Shown here one piece after another: positions 34,695-44,615 of a DNA stretch of 64,000 nt (position 1 is its first letter; each line of letters starts with the position of its first letter). Location: the NCBI GenBank assembly GCA_036308645.1, contig JAXJVH010000050.1, forward strand, positions 1 to 64,000, written 5' to 3'. The DNA comes from RUG11462 sp036308645. GTDB taxonomy: Bacteria; Bacillota; Clostridia; Oscillospirales; Acutalibacteraceae. The translations under genes and the position numbers were made by a program. Below the pieces are notes generated by a model. The model was not told the origin of the DNA and made no database searches. It saw only the letters and a list, made by a program, of their open reading frames with translations.

Positions 34695-35366
34695 ATGGAT
34701 AAGCTTGAAAAAAGCATCGGCTATGAATTTAAAGACAAGAGTATATTGAATTTGGCGCTTACTCATTCTTCGTATGCAAACGAACTCGGTGATCAGGCAA
34801 AATGTAACGAAAGATTGGAATTTTTAGGAGATTCCGTTTTGTCAATTATAGTTTCAGATTATTTATATAATAATTTTGAAACTCCTGAAGGCGAACTTAC
34901 AAAACTTCGTGCATCGCTTGTTTGTGAAGAGGCTTTATTCGATTTTGCAAAACAAATCAATTTGGGCGACTTTATAAAACTCGGTAAAGGAGAATACCAT
35001 AACGGCGGTAACAAACGTCCGTCAATTCTATCCGACGCCTTTGAAGCGCTTCTTGCCGCAATGTATCTTGACGGAGGAATTGAACCCGTAAAAAAATTGG
35101 TTTTGCAGTTTGTTAAGGCCGATTTAAAAGATACCAAAAGAATTTCTTTTAAAGACTATAAAACAGAGTTGCAAGAGGTTATTCAAAAAAATCCCGAAGA
35201 AAAGATAGAATATGTTTTGATTGACGAACAAGGACCGGACCATGATAAACTCTTTACTGTTTCTATTGAATTAAACTCGCTTTCTATTGCAAAAGGAACA
35301 GGCAAAAGCAAAAAGGCGGCAGAACAAGCCGCAGCACGTGAAGCGCTTAAATTAATGGGACTATGA
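34695..35366 (+). CDS. rnc: ribonuclease III
   Basis: 223 aa. Cuts double-stranded RNA in rRNA and mRNA processing. NERLEFLGDSVLSIIVSDYL is the catalytic signature, and the second metal-binding DAFEALLAAMYLDGG follows. A dsRNA-binding domain (from ~155) ends with GKSKKAAEQAAAREAL. The frame extends to a GTG at 34683 inside plsX; the ATG at 34695, with AAAGGTG upstream, gives the normal N terminus. Confidence 0.96.
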   Translation: MDKLEKSIGYEFKDKSILNLALTHSSYANELGDQAKCNERLEFLGDSVLSIIVSDYLYNNFETPEGELTKLRASLVCEEALFDFAKQINLGDFIKLGKGEYHNGGNKRPSILSDAFEALLAAMYLDGGIEPVKKLVLQFVKADLKDTKRISFKDYKTELQEVIQKNPEEKIEYVLIDEQGPDHDKLFTVSIELNSLSIAKGTGKSKKAAEQAAAREALKLMGL

Positions 35367-36370
35367 GTCATTCAAATATTTCAATTTTTATTCCGCACGT
35401 CGGTTGCAAATTCCGTTGCAGTTTTTGTAATCAGGTTTTTATAACTGGGGAGCAAGGTTTACCCACCGAACAAGATATTGATAACGCTGTAAATTCTGCT
35501 TTAAACAGTAAAAGGTATGACAAAACAGAAGGTCAAATTGCTTTTTTTGGCGGAAGTTTTACCGCTATTGATAAAGATTTGATGATAAAGTATCTTAAAA
35601 TCGGTTATAAGCACATATTAAACGGAAATGCAGAAAGTATTAGAATATCAACTCGCCCTGACGCAATAAACAGTGAAATACTTGATATTTTAAAGCAATA
35701 CGGTGTAAAATCCATAGAACTCGGCGCACAGAGTATGTGTGATGACGTATTAGCGGCAAACAACAGGGGACATACCGCTAAAGATGTTATTAATGCTTGC
35801 CGACTTATCAAGAACAACGGATTTGAACTCGGACTTCAGATGATGACAGGTCTTTACAAAAGCAGTTTTGATAAAGACTTATCCACAGCAAAAGAAATAA
35901 TTAAATTAAAACCCGATACTGTGAGAATTTATCCTACTGTGGTTTTAAAAAATACTATGCTTGAAAAGTATTTTTTAAACGGTGACTATGTTCCGTTATC
36001 TGTTGAAAATGCGGCAAAGCAGGGTGCTGAAATTTTGAAACTGTTTTATTCCGAAAACATTAAAGTAATTCGGTTCGGACTGCATAGCATTGAAAACGAA
36101 AGTTTTGTAGCCGGCGCATTTCATCCTGCGTTAAGCGAAATAGCAGAGTCTTATATTTACAGAGATTTATTTGAAAAGTCCTTTTTAAAAATCGGTTTTT
36201 ATACGGTTTTCGTAAAGGATACAGAACTTTCAAAAGCAAAGGGACATAAAAAATCAAATATTGAATATTTTAAATCCAAAAATATAATTTTGGATATTTT
36301 ACCTGATAAAAGTTTAAATAAATATGAATTTACAATAAAAGAAAGGACAGGCCGTCAGAATGCGACTTAA
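35363..36370 (+). CDS. Elp3-like radical SAM protein
   Basis: 335 aa. Cys15, Cys19 and Cys22 form CX3CX2C in GCKFRCSFC, the [4Fe-4S]-SAM site. FFGGSFTAIDKDLM, ISTRPDAI and VKSIELGAQSM fit the Elp3/MiaB-like radical SAM group without the acetyltransferase half. It is often found between rnc and smc in Clostridia. The substrate is unknown, though a tRNA or protein modification is plausible. Starts in a 4-nt overlap with rnc; ends in an 11-nt overlap with smc. Confidence 0.87.
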   Translation: MSHSNISIFIPHVGCKFRCSFCNQVFITGEQGLPTEQDIDNAVNSALNSKRYDKTEGQIAFFGGSFTAIDKDLMIKYLKIGYKHILNGNAESIRISTRPDAINSEILDILKQYGVKSIELGAQSMCDDVLAANNRGHTAKDVINACRLIKNNGFELGLQMMTGLYKSSFDKDLSTAKEIIKLKPDTVRIYPTVVLKNTMLEKYFLNGDYVPLSVENAAKQGAEILKLFYSENIKVIRFGLHSIENESFVAGAFHPALSEIAESYIYRDLFEKSFLKIGFYTVFVKDTELSKAKGHKKSNIEYFKSKNIILDILPDKSLNKYEFTIKERTGRQNAT

Positions 36371-39300
36371 ATCAATTGAAATACAAGGATTTAAATCATT
36401 TCCTGATAAAACAAGATTAACGTTTGACCAAGATATAACTGCGGTTATCGGACCTAACGGAAGTGGTAAAAGTAATATTTCCGACGCTATTCGCTGGGTT
36501 TTGGGTGAACAATCAAACAAACAACTTCGCGGTAAATCTATGGAAGACGTTATTTTTACAGGTACTGCCAAAAGAAAAGCGCTTGGTTTTGCCGAGGTTT
36601 CCATAACTATTGACAATACCAAAAGAGGCTTGCAGTTTGATAATGACAGCGTGACCGTAACCAGACGATATTTTCGCTCGGGTGAGAGTGAATACAAAAT
36701 AAACGGCAATACAGTTCGTTTAAAAGATATTCATGAATTATTTATGGATACGGGACTTGGCCGTGACGGCTATTCTATGATAGGTCAAGGCAGAATTGAC
36801 GAAATCGTCGGCTCGAAATCCGATGAACGACGTGATATTTTTGAAGAAGCAGCAGGTATTTCAAAATATCGTTATCGAAGAATTGAGGCTGAAAGAAAAC
36901 TTGCTCATGCACAGGATAATTTAATAAGACTTAAAGATATTATGTCTGAACTTGAAGTCCGTGTAAAACCGCTTAAAGAACAAAGCGAAAAAGCGACCGA
37001 GTTTTTATCGGTTTCGGGTGAGAAAAAACAACTCGAAATAGGATTGTGGCTTCATACTCTTAATAAATCCGATGAACAGTTAAAATCACAGGAAGAAAAA
37101 ATTACTTTGGCCAAGGCTCAATATGAGCGACTTGAAAAAGAAATAACCGAACTGATTGCTCAATCGGATATTTCTGCAATCGAATCTAACAAACTTTCTT
37201 CACAGATTGACGCTATACGCAGAGAATCGGCAAAAACCGACGAAGAAACATCGGAAATTAAAGGTCAAATTGCGGTTTTAAACAATAATATTTTACATAA
37301 TAATGAAAATATTGAGCGTTTAAAAAGTGAAATTGAAAGAGCAAACACCGATGACGCAACTTTAGATAAAGAAATTGAGCAAAAGCAGGCTCAAATAAAA
37401 GATATTGAACAAAAAGCAGGTATTAAAACCGATGAACTTAATGTACAACTTGAAAATTTAGCCGCCGCTTCCGATGATTCAGGCGATTTTTCCGAAAAAA
37501 TTGCCGCAAAAAATTCAAAATTAAATGAACTGACTGAAAAAATTTCGGAGTGCAAGGTTGATTTGGTATCAGCGGAAACTTCGGTAGCCGAAATTGATAA
37601 TTCATTTGACAATTTTGAAGAAACAGTTGAAAAAATCAAAAATTATCTTGAAGACGTGCTTACTGAAATTGAGGAATGCAAAGCCGATATTGAGGACTGC
37701 GACAAAGTAATCTCGGAAAACAGCAATGTTATCGAAGGCTATAAGTTAAAACTTAATAAGCGCAATGAAAAAATTAATCAAATTACAGATGAAATTAATC
37801 TTAAAACTCTTGACCGCTCAGAATTTCAGCGCAGAATCAGAATGCTCGAAGAATTTGAAAAAAATCTTGAGGGTTATATTTATGCGGTTAAACAGGTGTG
37901 CAAAGCGGCTGATAAAGGCGAATTAAAAGGCATACACGGACCTGTTTCACGTCTTATCGACGTTAAAAAAGAGTATGCTGTTGCGATTGAAACCGCACTT
38001 GGCGCCGCGGCACAGAATATTATCGTTTCAAATGAAGACTGCGCCAAAAAAGCAATTTACTTTTTGAAGAAAAACAATGCCGGAAGAGCAACCTTTTTAC
38101 CGCTCACTTCAATCAAACCGTACTCTCTTAAAGAAAACGGTATTCAAAATTGCAACGGGTTTATTGATTTTGCAGACAAACTTGTTAAAACAAAAACAGA
38201 ATACAGCGATATTATCAGTTCATTGCTTGGCAGAACTGTTATTTGCGAGGATATTGACTCCGCTGTTTTAATGGCAAAAAAATTCTCATACCGTTTTAGA
38301 ATTGTCACTCTTGACGGTCAGGTAGTAAATGCGGGCGGTTCGCTTACAGGCGGTTCAACCGCAAAAAATGCAGGTCTTTTAAATCGTAGCGGTCAAATTG
38401 ACGATTTAAAAGAAAAAATCAAGAAAACCAACGAAAACATTGAAATTTTAACAAAAGAACTTGATAAACTTAATTGCGAAAAAGATGATTATAATAAATC
38501 TTTTGAAACTCGTGAGATTGAGTTAAAACAGGCAAATGAGGATAAAATAAGATTAACAGGTGAACTGAAACTTTTAGAGGAGCAGTATAACACTAATAAA
38601 GTGAATCTTGAAAATCTTATTAAGTCCAAAAATTTATCTGATTCAAGAACTAAAGAATTCAATGATAAAATTAAATCGCAAAAAGAAAAACTCTCACGTT
38701 TTGAAAACGAAAAACAGGAAATTGAAAAATCTATTGATTTACTGCTTTCAAGCCGAGATAAACTTTCAGATGTAAAATCGGAAATTACCGATAAAATTTC
38801 TGCGATTAGATTTGAAATAGTTGGATTTAACAAAGATATTGATAATCTTAATAATTCTGTTTTACAGATTAAGCAAACAAAATCAAACAGGGTAGGGCGC
38901 ATAGCAACGCTTAACCAAGAAATTTTAGAACTTGAGCAAAAAAATACCGCTCAACTTGAAGAAATTGAAAGATTAACGCAAATTTCAAGTGGATTTATCA
39001 AAAAATCCGAATCTAATGAGGACGAAATACAACGTCTTACCGAAAAACGTAACAGAATTGAACAAAATAACTATAAGTCACGTAATATTGAGCGTGAGAA
39101 AACTGCTGATAAAGAAAAACTTTCAGGAGAACTTGCTCGTCTTACAGAGCGTAAAGAAACTCTCGAAAAGCAGTACTCCGATATTATTTCAAAACTTTAC
39201 GAGGAATATGAACTTACCAAATCTCAAGCAGAGGAAATAGGATTTGAAATTGACGATATTCCTGCGGCTACAAAGCGCCTTAACGAGATTAAGAGTAAAA

Positions 39301-39938
39301 TTCGCTCTCTCGGTACTGTAAATGTTTCAGCGATTGAAGAATACAAGGAAGTTTCCGAGCGCTATGAGTATATGCTGGCTCAAATTACAGACGTTGAAAA
39401 GTCTTCTTCGGAACTTAAAAAGATTATAAATGGTCTTACCGATAAGATGAAAGAAATGTTTATCAGTAAATTTACCGTTATTGCAAGTAATTTTACCGAG
39501 GTATTCAAAGAACTTTTCGGAGGCGGAACCGCAAAATTACAACTTACCGATCCTGACAATGTTCTTGAATCGGGTATTGAAATAATCGCTCAACCTCCGG
39601 GAAAAAATATTTCAATCATTGAGCAACTTTCAGGCGGTGAAAAAGCGCTTATCGCAGTTTCAATTTACTTTGCTATTATGAAAGTTAATCCTCCGCCGTT
39701 CTGCTTGCTGGACGAGGTTGAAGCCGCTTTGGATGAGGTTAATGTTGACAAAGTTGCGGCTTATTTACGTCGCATGAGTAAAAACACACAGTTTATCGTA
39801 ATTACCCACAGACGCGGTACAATGGAAGAGGCGGATGTTCTTTACGGTGTAACTATGCAGGAAAAAGGCGTTTCAAAGTTGCTTTCAATCAACGTTTCCG
39901 AGATTGAAAAGACATTAAAAACAAAAGTCGTAAATTAA
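36360..39938 (+). CDS. smc: Smc, chromosome condensation ATPase
   Basis: 1192 aa. Walker A GPNGSGKSNISDAIRWVLGE near the N terminus. Two long coiled-coil arms flank a hinge around residues 510-660 (GIHGPVSRLIDV, AGGSLTGGS). The C-terminal signature LSGGEKALIAV and Walker B FCLLDEVEAALDE complete the head. Organises and separates chromosomes with ScpAB. Full length; AAAGGAC upstream of the ATG. Confidence 0.98.
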   Translation: MRLKSIEIQGFKSFPDKTRLTFDQDITAVIGPNGSGKSNISDAIRWVLGEQSNKQLRGKSMEDVIFTGTAKRKALGFAEVSITIDNTKRGLQFDNDSVTVTRRYFRSGESEYKINGNTVRLKDIHELFMDTGLGRDGYSMIGQGRIDEIVGSKSDERRDIFEEAAGISKYRYRRIEAERKLAHAQDNLIRLKDIMSELEVRVKPLKEQSEKATEFLSVSGEKKQLEIGLWLHTLNKSDEQLKSQEEKITLAKAQYERLEKEITELIAQSDISAIESNKLSSQIDAIRRESAKTDEETSEIKGQIAVLNNNILHNNENIERLKSEIERANTDDATLDKEIEQKQAQIKDIEQKAGIKTDELNVQLENLAAASDDSGDFSEKIAAKNSKLNELTEKISECKVDLVSAETSVAEIDNSFDNFEETVEKIKNYLEDVLTEIEECKADIEDCDKVISENSNVIEGYKLKLNKRNEKINQITDEINLKTLDRSEFQRRIRMLEEFEKNLEGYIYAVKQVCKAADKGELKGIHGPVSRLIDVKKEYAVAIETALGAAAQNIIVSNEDCAKKAIYFLKKNNAGRATFLPLTSIKPYSLKENGIQNCNGFIDFADKLVKTKTEYSDIISSLLGRTVICEDIDSAVLMAKKFSYRFRIVTLDGQVVNAGGSLTGGSTAKNAGLLNRSGQIDDLKEKIKKTNENIEILTKELDKLNCEKDDYNKSFETREIELKQANEDKIRLTGELKLLEEQYNTNKVNLENLIKSKNLSDSRTKEFNDKIKSQKEKLSRFENEKQEIEKSIDLLLSSRDKLSDVKSEITDKISAIRFEIVGFNKDIDNLNNSVLQIKQTKSNRVGRIATLNQEILELEQKNTAQLEEIERLTQISSGFIKKSESNEDEIQRLTEKRNRIEQNNYKSRNIEREKTADKEKLSGELARLTERKETLEKQYSDIISKLYEEYELTKSQAEEIGFEIDDIPAATKRLNEIKSKIRSLGTVNVSAIEEYKEVSERYEYMLAQITDVEKSSSELKKIINGLTDKMKEMFISKFTVIASNFTEVFKELFGGGTAKLQLTDPDNVLESGIEIIAQPPGKNISIIEQLSGGEKALIAVSIYFAIMKVNPPPFCLLDEVEAALDEVNVDKVAAYLRRMSKNTQFIVITHRRGTMEEADVLYGVTMQEKGVSKLLSINVSEIEKTLKTKVVN

Positions 39939-39959
39939 AACTAAGGGTGATATTATATT

Positions 39960-40877
39960 ATGGGTTTATTCAGTAAAATCAGCAAAGGATTAAAAAAGAC
40001 CAGGGACAGTTTGACAGGCGCTGTAAATTCCGTTATTTCATCGTTCACAAAAATCGACGACGAACTTTTTGAAGAGTTGGAAGAAACTCTTATTTTGGCA
40101 GATACGGGTGTTAATACAGCAAACGCTATTTGCGAGGAATTGAGAAGTCGAGTAAAAGCAGAACGTGTTACCGACCCTGAATTAATTACAGATATGCTTA
40201 AACAAGTAGTTGTTGATATGATGAGCGCTGATAACAAAATCAAGACAAATACCAAACCCTCTATGATTCTTGTTATCGGTGTAAACGGCGTCGGCAAAAC
40301 AACTTCAATCGGCAAAATGGCAAATATGTATAAAGCGCAAGGTAAATCCGTAATTTTGGGTGCTGCCGATACTTTCAGAGCGGCGGCGGCTGAACAACTT
40401 ACCATTTGGGCTGACAGGGCAGGTGTGCCGATAGTTAAACACGCCGAGGGAGCAGACCCGTCGGCAGTTGTTTTTGATACCATTTCTGCCGCCAAATCAA
40501 GAGGTGCAGACGTAATAATCTGTGATACGGCAGGAAGACTTCACAATAAGAAAAATCTTATGGACGAACTTTCTAAAATGTCAAGAATTATATCAAGAGA
40601 ACTTCCTGAAGCAGATGTTGAAGTTTTACTCGTGCTTGACGCTACAACAGGTCAAAACGCAGTAAATCAGGCTCGTGAATTTCAGCAAGCGGCAGGTATT
40701 ACAGGTATTATTCTTACAAAACTTGACGGAACCGCACGTGGCGGCGTAGTGCTTGCTATTAATCAGGAACTAAATATTCCTGTTAAATTAATAGGCGTAG
40801 GCGAGCAGATTGACGATTTACAGGATTTTTCTGCCGAAGATTTTGCAAACGCTTTGTTTTCGGGTGATAATAAATGA
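39960..40877 (+). CDS. ftsY: FtsY, signal recognition particle receptor
   Basis: 305 aa. An N-domain helix bundle precedes the SRP-type GTPase: GVNGVGKTTSIGKMA, DTFRAAAAEQL, CDTAGRLHNK and LTKLDGTARGG. Docks SRP-ribosome complexes to the Sec translocon. Short N-terminal region, as usual in Firmicutes. 21 nt after smc. Confidence 0.98.
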   Translation: MGLFSKISKGLKKTRDSLTGAVNSVISSFTKIDDELFEELEETLILADTGVNTANAICEELRSRVKAERVTDPELITDMLKQVVVDMMSADNKIKTNTKPSMILVIGVNGVGKTTSIGKMANMYKAQGKSVILGAADTFRAAAAEQLTIWADRAGVPIVKHAEGADPSAVVFDTISAAKSRGADVIICDTAGRLHNKKNLMDELSKMSRIISRELPEADVEVLLVLDATTGQNAVNQAREFQQAAGITGIILTKLDGTARGGVVLAINQELNIPVKLIGVGEQIDDLQDFSAEDFANALFSGDNK

Positions 40878-41473
40878 AATTTATAATTGCAAGCAAAAAT
40901 AAAAAGAAAATTGCGGAACTTGAAAGAATTTTAAATCCGCTCGGAATTGACGCTGTAACAGAAAATGATTTAAACATTACAATTCCCGAAGTGGAAGAAA
41001 CAGGCGAAACTTTTGCACAAAATGCTTATTTAAAGGCTTTTTCCGCCTGTAAAGCCAGCTCACTTCCCGCAATTGCGGACGATTCGGGACTTTGCGTTGA
41101 CGCACTCGGCGGTGCTCCGGGAGTTTATTCTGCGCGATATTCGGGCGAAAATGCTACCGACAAAAGCAACAATGCGCTTTTAATTGAAAATTTAAAAGAA
41201 TTTTCAAAAAATGAAAGAACCGCTAAATTCTGTTGTGCAATTTCAGTAGTATTTCCAAATGGGGATAGTATTAGATGTTCGGGTGAGTGCAAGGGACGGA
41301 TAGGTTTTGAGCCATCGGGCGACGGCGGATTCGGATACGACCCGTATTTTTATGTCGGTGAAAATTCTTTTGCGTCTTTGACTGCAAAAGAAAAGGATAA
41401 AATAAGTCACAGAGGTAATGCGCTTCGTGAATTAAAAGTTAAATTAAAGGAGTATTTAGATGCTGACAAGTAA
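40874..41473 (+). CDS. rdgB: RdgB/HAM1-type XTP/dITP diphosphatase
   Basis: 199 aa. Removes non-canonical purine nucleotides (dITP, XTP). IIASKNKKKIAELERIL and DDSGLCVDALGGAPGVYSAR are the nucleotide-binding signatures; FGYDPYFYVGE and SHRGNALREL complete the fold. Starts in an ATGA overlap with ftsY. Confidence 0.96.
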   Translation: MKFIIASKNKKKIAELERILNPLGIDAVTENDLNITIPEVEETGETFAQNAYLKAFSACKASSLPAIADDSGLCVDALGGAPGVYSARYSGENATDKSNNALLIENLKEFSKNERTAKFCCAISVVFPNGDSIRCSGECKGRIGFEPSGDGGFGYDPYFYVGENSFASLTAKEKDKISHRGNALRELKVKLKEYLDADK

Positions 41474-41762
41474 ACAAAGAGCATATTTAAGAGGTTTGGC
41501 TAACGACTATGAGTCACTTTTTCAAGTAGGAAAAAGCGGCGTTACCGATACGGTTATAATTCAGGTGGCAGACGCGCTGAAGGCGAGAGAATTAATAAAG
41601 ATTAACTCTCTTGAAACTGCGCCTGCAACACCGAAAGAAATTGCAGCTGAAATTGCTGAAAAAACAAACAGTGATGTTGTGCAAGTAATCGGAAGAAAAA
41701 TGATTTTTTATAAACGTAACGATAAAGAACCTAAAATAGTTTTGCCTAAATCTAAAAAATAA
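41460..41762 (+). CDS. yhbY: YhbY, ribosome assembly CRM-domain protein
   Basis: 100 aa, a single CRM RNA-binding domain with LTSKQRAYLRGLAN, LFQVGKSGVTD and the ELIKINSLE segment. Binds pre-50S particles in relatives. Starts 14 nt inside the end of rdgB, with AAAGGAG upstream of the ATG. Confidence 0.95.
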   Translation: MLTSKQRAYLRGLANDYESLFQVGKSGVTDTVIIQVADALKARELIKINSLETAPATPKEIAAEIAEKTNSDVVQVIGRKMIFYKRNDKEPKIVLPKSKK

Positions 41763-41773
41763 GAGTTGATTTT

Positions 41774-42370
41774 ATGAAAATAGCGATTTACGGCGGTGCT
41801 TTTAACCCTGTTCACAAAGGGCATATCGAAATTGTAAAACAGATTAATGAGAAATATAAATTTGATAAAATTTTGGTAATTCCAAGCAAGTTTTCGCCTC
41901 ATAAATCAAATAAAGAACTTGCAAGCGATGAACATAGATTGAATATGTGCAGATTAGCGTTTAACGGGTTTGATAACTGTGAGGTTTCCGATATTGAAAT
42001 CAAGAGAAATAAGATTAGTTTTACCGTTGATACTTTAACAGAACTAAAAAACGTTTATCCTTTTGATGACTTTTATCTTGTTTGCGGTTCGGATATGTTT
42101 TTATCATTGCTTAAATGGAGAAATCCTGAAGAAATCTTTAAAATGACTTCAATTCTTGCATTCAGGCGAGATGATGAAAGTATAGAAGTGATGAACGACT
42201 ACAAAGAAGTATTGACATCTATGGGCGTTAATGTTCTTATTTGTGAAATGAAAATACCGCCGTTTTCATCAACTAAAGTGCGTGATGCGATAAAATCAAA
42301 CAAACCTTATGACAAGTTTGTTACAGAAAATGTTTATGACTATATATTAAAAAACAGATTATATTGTTAA
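41774..42370 (+). CDS. nadD: NadD, nicotinate-nucleotide adenylyltransferase
   Basis: 198 aa. Joins NaMN and ATP to deamido-NAD. IAIYGGAFNPVHKGHIEI contains the HxGH motif, and the C-terminal FSSTKVRDAI is the ISSTxxR-like motif. The reading frame, length and place before yqeK all fit. Confidence 0.97.
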   Translation: MKIAIYGGAFNPVHKGHIEIVKQINEKYKFDKILVIPSKFSPHKSNKELASDEHRLNMCRLAFNGFDNCEVSDIEIKRNKISFTVDTLTELKNVYPFDDFYLVCGSDMFLSLLKWRNPEEIFKMTSILAFRRDDESIEVMNDYKEVLTSMGVNVLICEMKIPPFSSTKVRDAIKSNKPYDKFVTENVYDYILKNRLYC

Positions 42371-42391
42371 GGATTATAAAAAGGGTTTAAA

Positions 42392-42955
42392 ATGTATTCG
42401 GAATATATTGATTATTTAAAAGCAAATTTAAACAAACATCGTTTTGAGCATAGTCTTAATGTAGCAAAAGAATGTGCTTTTCTTGCAGAAAAATACGTTT
42501 ATGATAAAGATAAGGCTTACTTTTGCGGACTCATTCATGATATTTGTAAAAATGATTCTGAAGAAAAGATGTTGCAAATATTCAAGAAGTTTGGTATAAT
42601 GTTAGATAATGTGCAGAAGTCTGTACCATTGCTTTGGCATTCAATAGCCGGAGCGGCTTTTATTCAGGATAAATTCGGTATTAATGATACTGAAATTCTT
42701 GACGCAGTCAGGTATCATACCACCGGTAGAGCAAATATGACAAAACTTGATAAAATTGTTTATCTTGCCGATGTTATTTCTGCTGACCGCAATTTTGATG
42801 GAGTAGAAAAATTACGAGAATTCAGTCGTATTGACCTTGATTTAGCCGTTTTTGAATGTTTAAAATCATCGGTAAGAGATATAATTTCAAAAAACAGACC
42901 TGTTCATATTGATACGATAAATGCATACAACTTTATGGCAGTTGAAAGGATGTAA
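42392..42955 (+). CDS. yqeK: YqeK, HD-domain Ap4A hydrolase
   Basis: 187 aa. HD-domain phosphohydrolase with HRFEHSLNVAKEC, CGLIHDICKND (the HD pair), WHSIAGAAF and YHTTGRANMT. Family members cut diadenosine tetraphosphate symmetrically to two ADP. Follows nadD by 21 nt. Confidence 0.94.
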   Translation: MYSEYIDYLKANLNKHRFEHSLNVAKECAFLAEKYVYDKDKAYFCGLIHDICKNDSEEKMLQIFKKFGIMLDNVQKSVPLLWHSIAGAAFIQDKFGINDTEILDAVRYHTTGRANMTKLDKIVYLADVISADRNFDGVEKLREFSRIDLDLAVFECLKSSVRDIISKNRPVHIDTINAYNFMAVERM

Positions 42956-42961
42956 ATTAAT

Positions 42962-44212
42962 ATGGCATACAGAAAATCATCTGATGAGTTAAGAAAAAAG
43001 CCTTCAAAAAAACAAGTTAAATACAGTAAAAAGAATACTCAAATAAATAAAAAAGAGAGTTCTGCTAACGAAATATATTCACATTCTAAAGATAAGTCGT
43101 TTGATTTATCTACAATCGGAAACAAAGCAAAGAATAAGAAGTCACGCAAGCATCTTATTATTACTAACGTTCTGCTTTCGATTTTGTTGGTAATTTCTAC
43201 AATCAGTTTTACCGCAACCGCTTTGCTTGAATCAAAGATTTTGAAAAATAATGATATAGATTCCCAAGAAGAAGCCGGAAAATTTGAAGATATCGTAGTT
43301 TCGCCGAACGAAAATGTTTCTTACTTTTTAGTTTGCGGCGTCGATTTGTCCGAAAATCTTACCGATATTATTATGGTTGTTTGCTATGATACCGCTAACA
43401 ATGAGGCTTCGATCCTTCAAATTCCGCGTGATACTTTTGTAGGTGATGTTCCAAGCGGAAAAATTAATGCGGTTTACGGCAACCCACGTGAAGGCGAATC
43501 GAAGATTAAAGCATTAATCAGAAGCATTAACGCAAAATTCGGTATTCCTATTGATCATTACATTACCGTAACTGTAGGCGGCACCGAAAAAGTAATTGAC
43601 GCTCTCGGCGGACTTGACATTACACTTGACAGAGATTTCAAACTTGTTGACGATTCAAGAAAACCGGAACAGGTTCAATATTTCGAAAAAGGCAAGGTTC
43701 ACCTTGACGGCCAATGGGCAACGGCACTTATCAGAAACCGTAAAAACACCGACGGTGGAAGCGATATGGGCAGACTTAAAAATCAGCGTTCTATTTATGC
43801 CGCTTTACTAAAGCAGTTAACACAGATTTCGTTTAGCGAAGCAACCGAAATCGTTACCAAATGTATTAATGAGGTTTCAACTGATTTACCTCTCGGTTTG
43901 GCGCTCGGTTATGCTCAAAAGGTTAACCAATTAAAACTTGATAAAGTACAAATTATGTCTTTACCCGGTCAAAGCGCTACAATAAACGGATTATCTTGTT
44001 GGGTATGCCATAAGCAGGAAACCGTTGATATGCTTAATGAGTATTTCAGACCTTACGAAACCGAATTACTGACAGCCGATAAGTTAACTATTGTTGATAA
44101 CACTGACAGAGGTATTTCTTATAATAATGATTATGACAATATGCTTTCAGGCGGCGACTTTAATAAATTTGACCACGATGCAACTACCGCCGCTACCACA
44201 CAAGCACAATGA
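42962..44212 (+). CDS. LytR-CpsA-Psr family cell-wall polymer ligase
   Basis: 416 aa. A very basic cytoplasmic N terminus (~60 aa), one membrane helix (~62-85), then an extracytoplasmic LCP domain: LTDIIMVVCYD, ILQIPRDTF, INAVYGN, YITVTVGGTEKVIDALGG and ATALIRNRK. LCP proteins attach teichoic acids or capsule to peptidoglycan. Six nt after yqeK, within the same operon; this placement between yqeK and rsfS is common in Clostridia. The tail is Thr/Ala/Gln-rich. Confidence 0.93.
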   Translation: MAYRKSSDELRKKPSKKQVKYSKKNTQINKKESSANEIYSHSKDKSFDLSTIGNKAKNKKSRKHLIITNVLLSILLVISTISFTATALLESKILKNNDIDSQEEAGKFEDIVVSPNENVSYFLVCGVDLSENLTDIIMVVCYDTANNEASILQIPRDTFVGDVPSGKINAVYGNPREGESKIKALIRSINAKFGIPIDHYITVTVGGTEKVIDALGGLDITLDRDFKLVDDSRKPEQVQYFEKGKVHLDGQWATALIRNRKNTDGGSDMGRLKNQRSIYAALLKQLTQISFSEATEIVTKCINEVSTDLPLGLALGYAQKVNQLKLDKVQIMSLPGQSATINGLSCWVCHKQETVDMLNEYFRPYETELLTADKLTIVDNTDRGISYNNDYDNMLSGGDFNKFDHDATTAATTQAQ

Positions 44213-44246
44213 TAAAAATGACAATTATGAATTAAGAGGAGTTTAA

Positions 44247-44600
44247 ATGGAAACTTTTGAAAAAGCAAAAATAGCAATCAAGGCTCTTGACAGTAAAAAA
44301 GGATATAATATAAAGGTTTTTAAGATTGATGACCTTACAATATTGGGCGACTATTTCATTTTTGCAACCGGCTCTTCATCAACTCAAGTAAGGGCACTTG
44401 CAGACGAAGTAGATGAAAAAATGTCAGAAAGCGGAATTGAACCTAATCATATTGAGGGTAAATCAAGCGGATGGATTTTGCTTGATTACGGCGATGTGAT
44501 AATTCATGTTTTAGGCAGAGAAGAAAGAGAGTTTTATGCTCTTGAAAAACTTTGGCAAGACGGACAGGAAATTGATATTTCAGATATAATCAGCGAATAA
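44247..44600 (+). CDS. rsfS: RsfS, ribosomal silencing factor
   Basis: 117 aa. Binds L14 on free 50S to block subunit joining when nutrients are short. DDLTILGDYFIFATGSSSTQ and SGWILLDYGDVIIHVLGREERE are the family's conserved segments. AGAGGAG upstream; followed by leuS after 15 nt. Confidence 0.96.
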   Translation: METFEKAKIAIKALDSKKGYNIKVFKIDDLTILGDYFIFATGSSSTQVRALADEVDEKMSESGIEPNHIEGKSSGWILLDYGDVIIHVLGREEREFYALEKLWQDGQEIDISDIISE

Positions 44601-44615
44601 AAGGAGTTTTTTAAA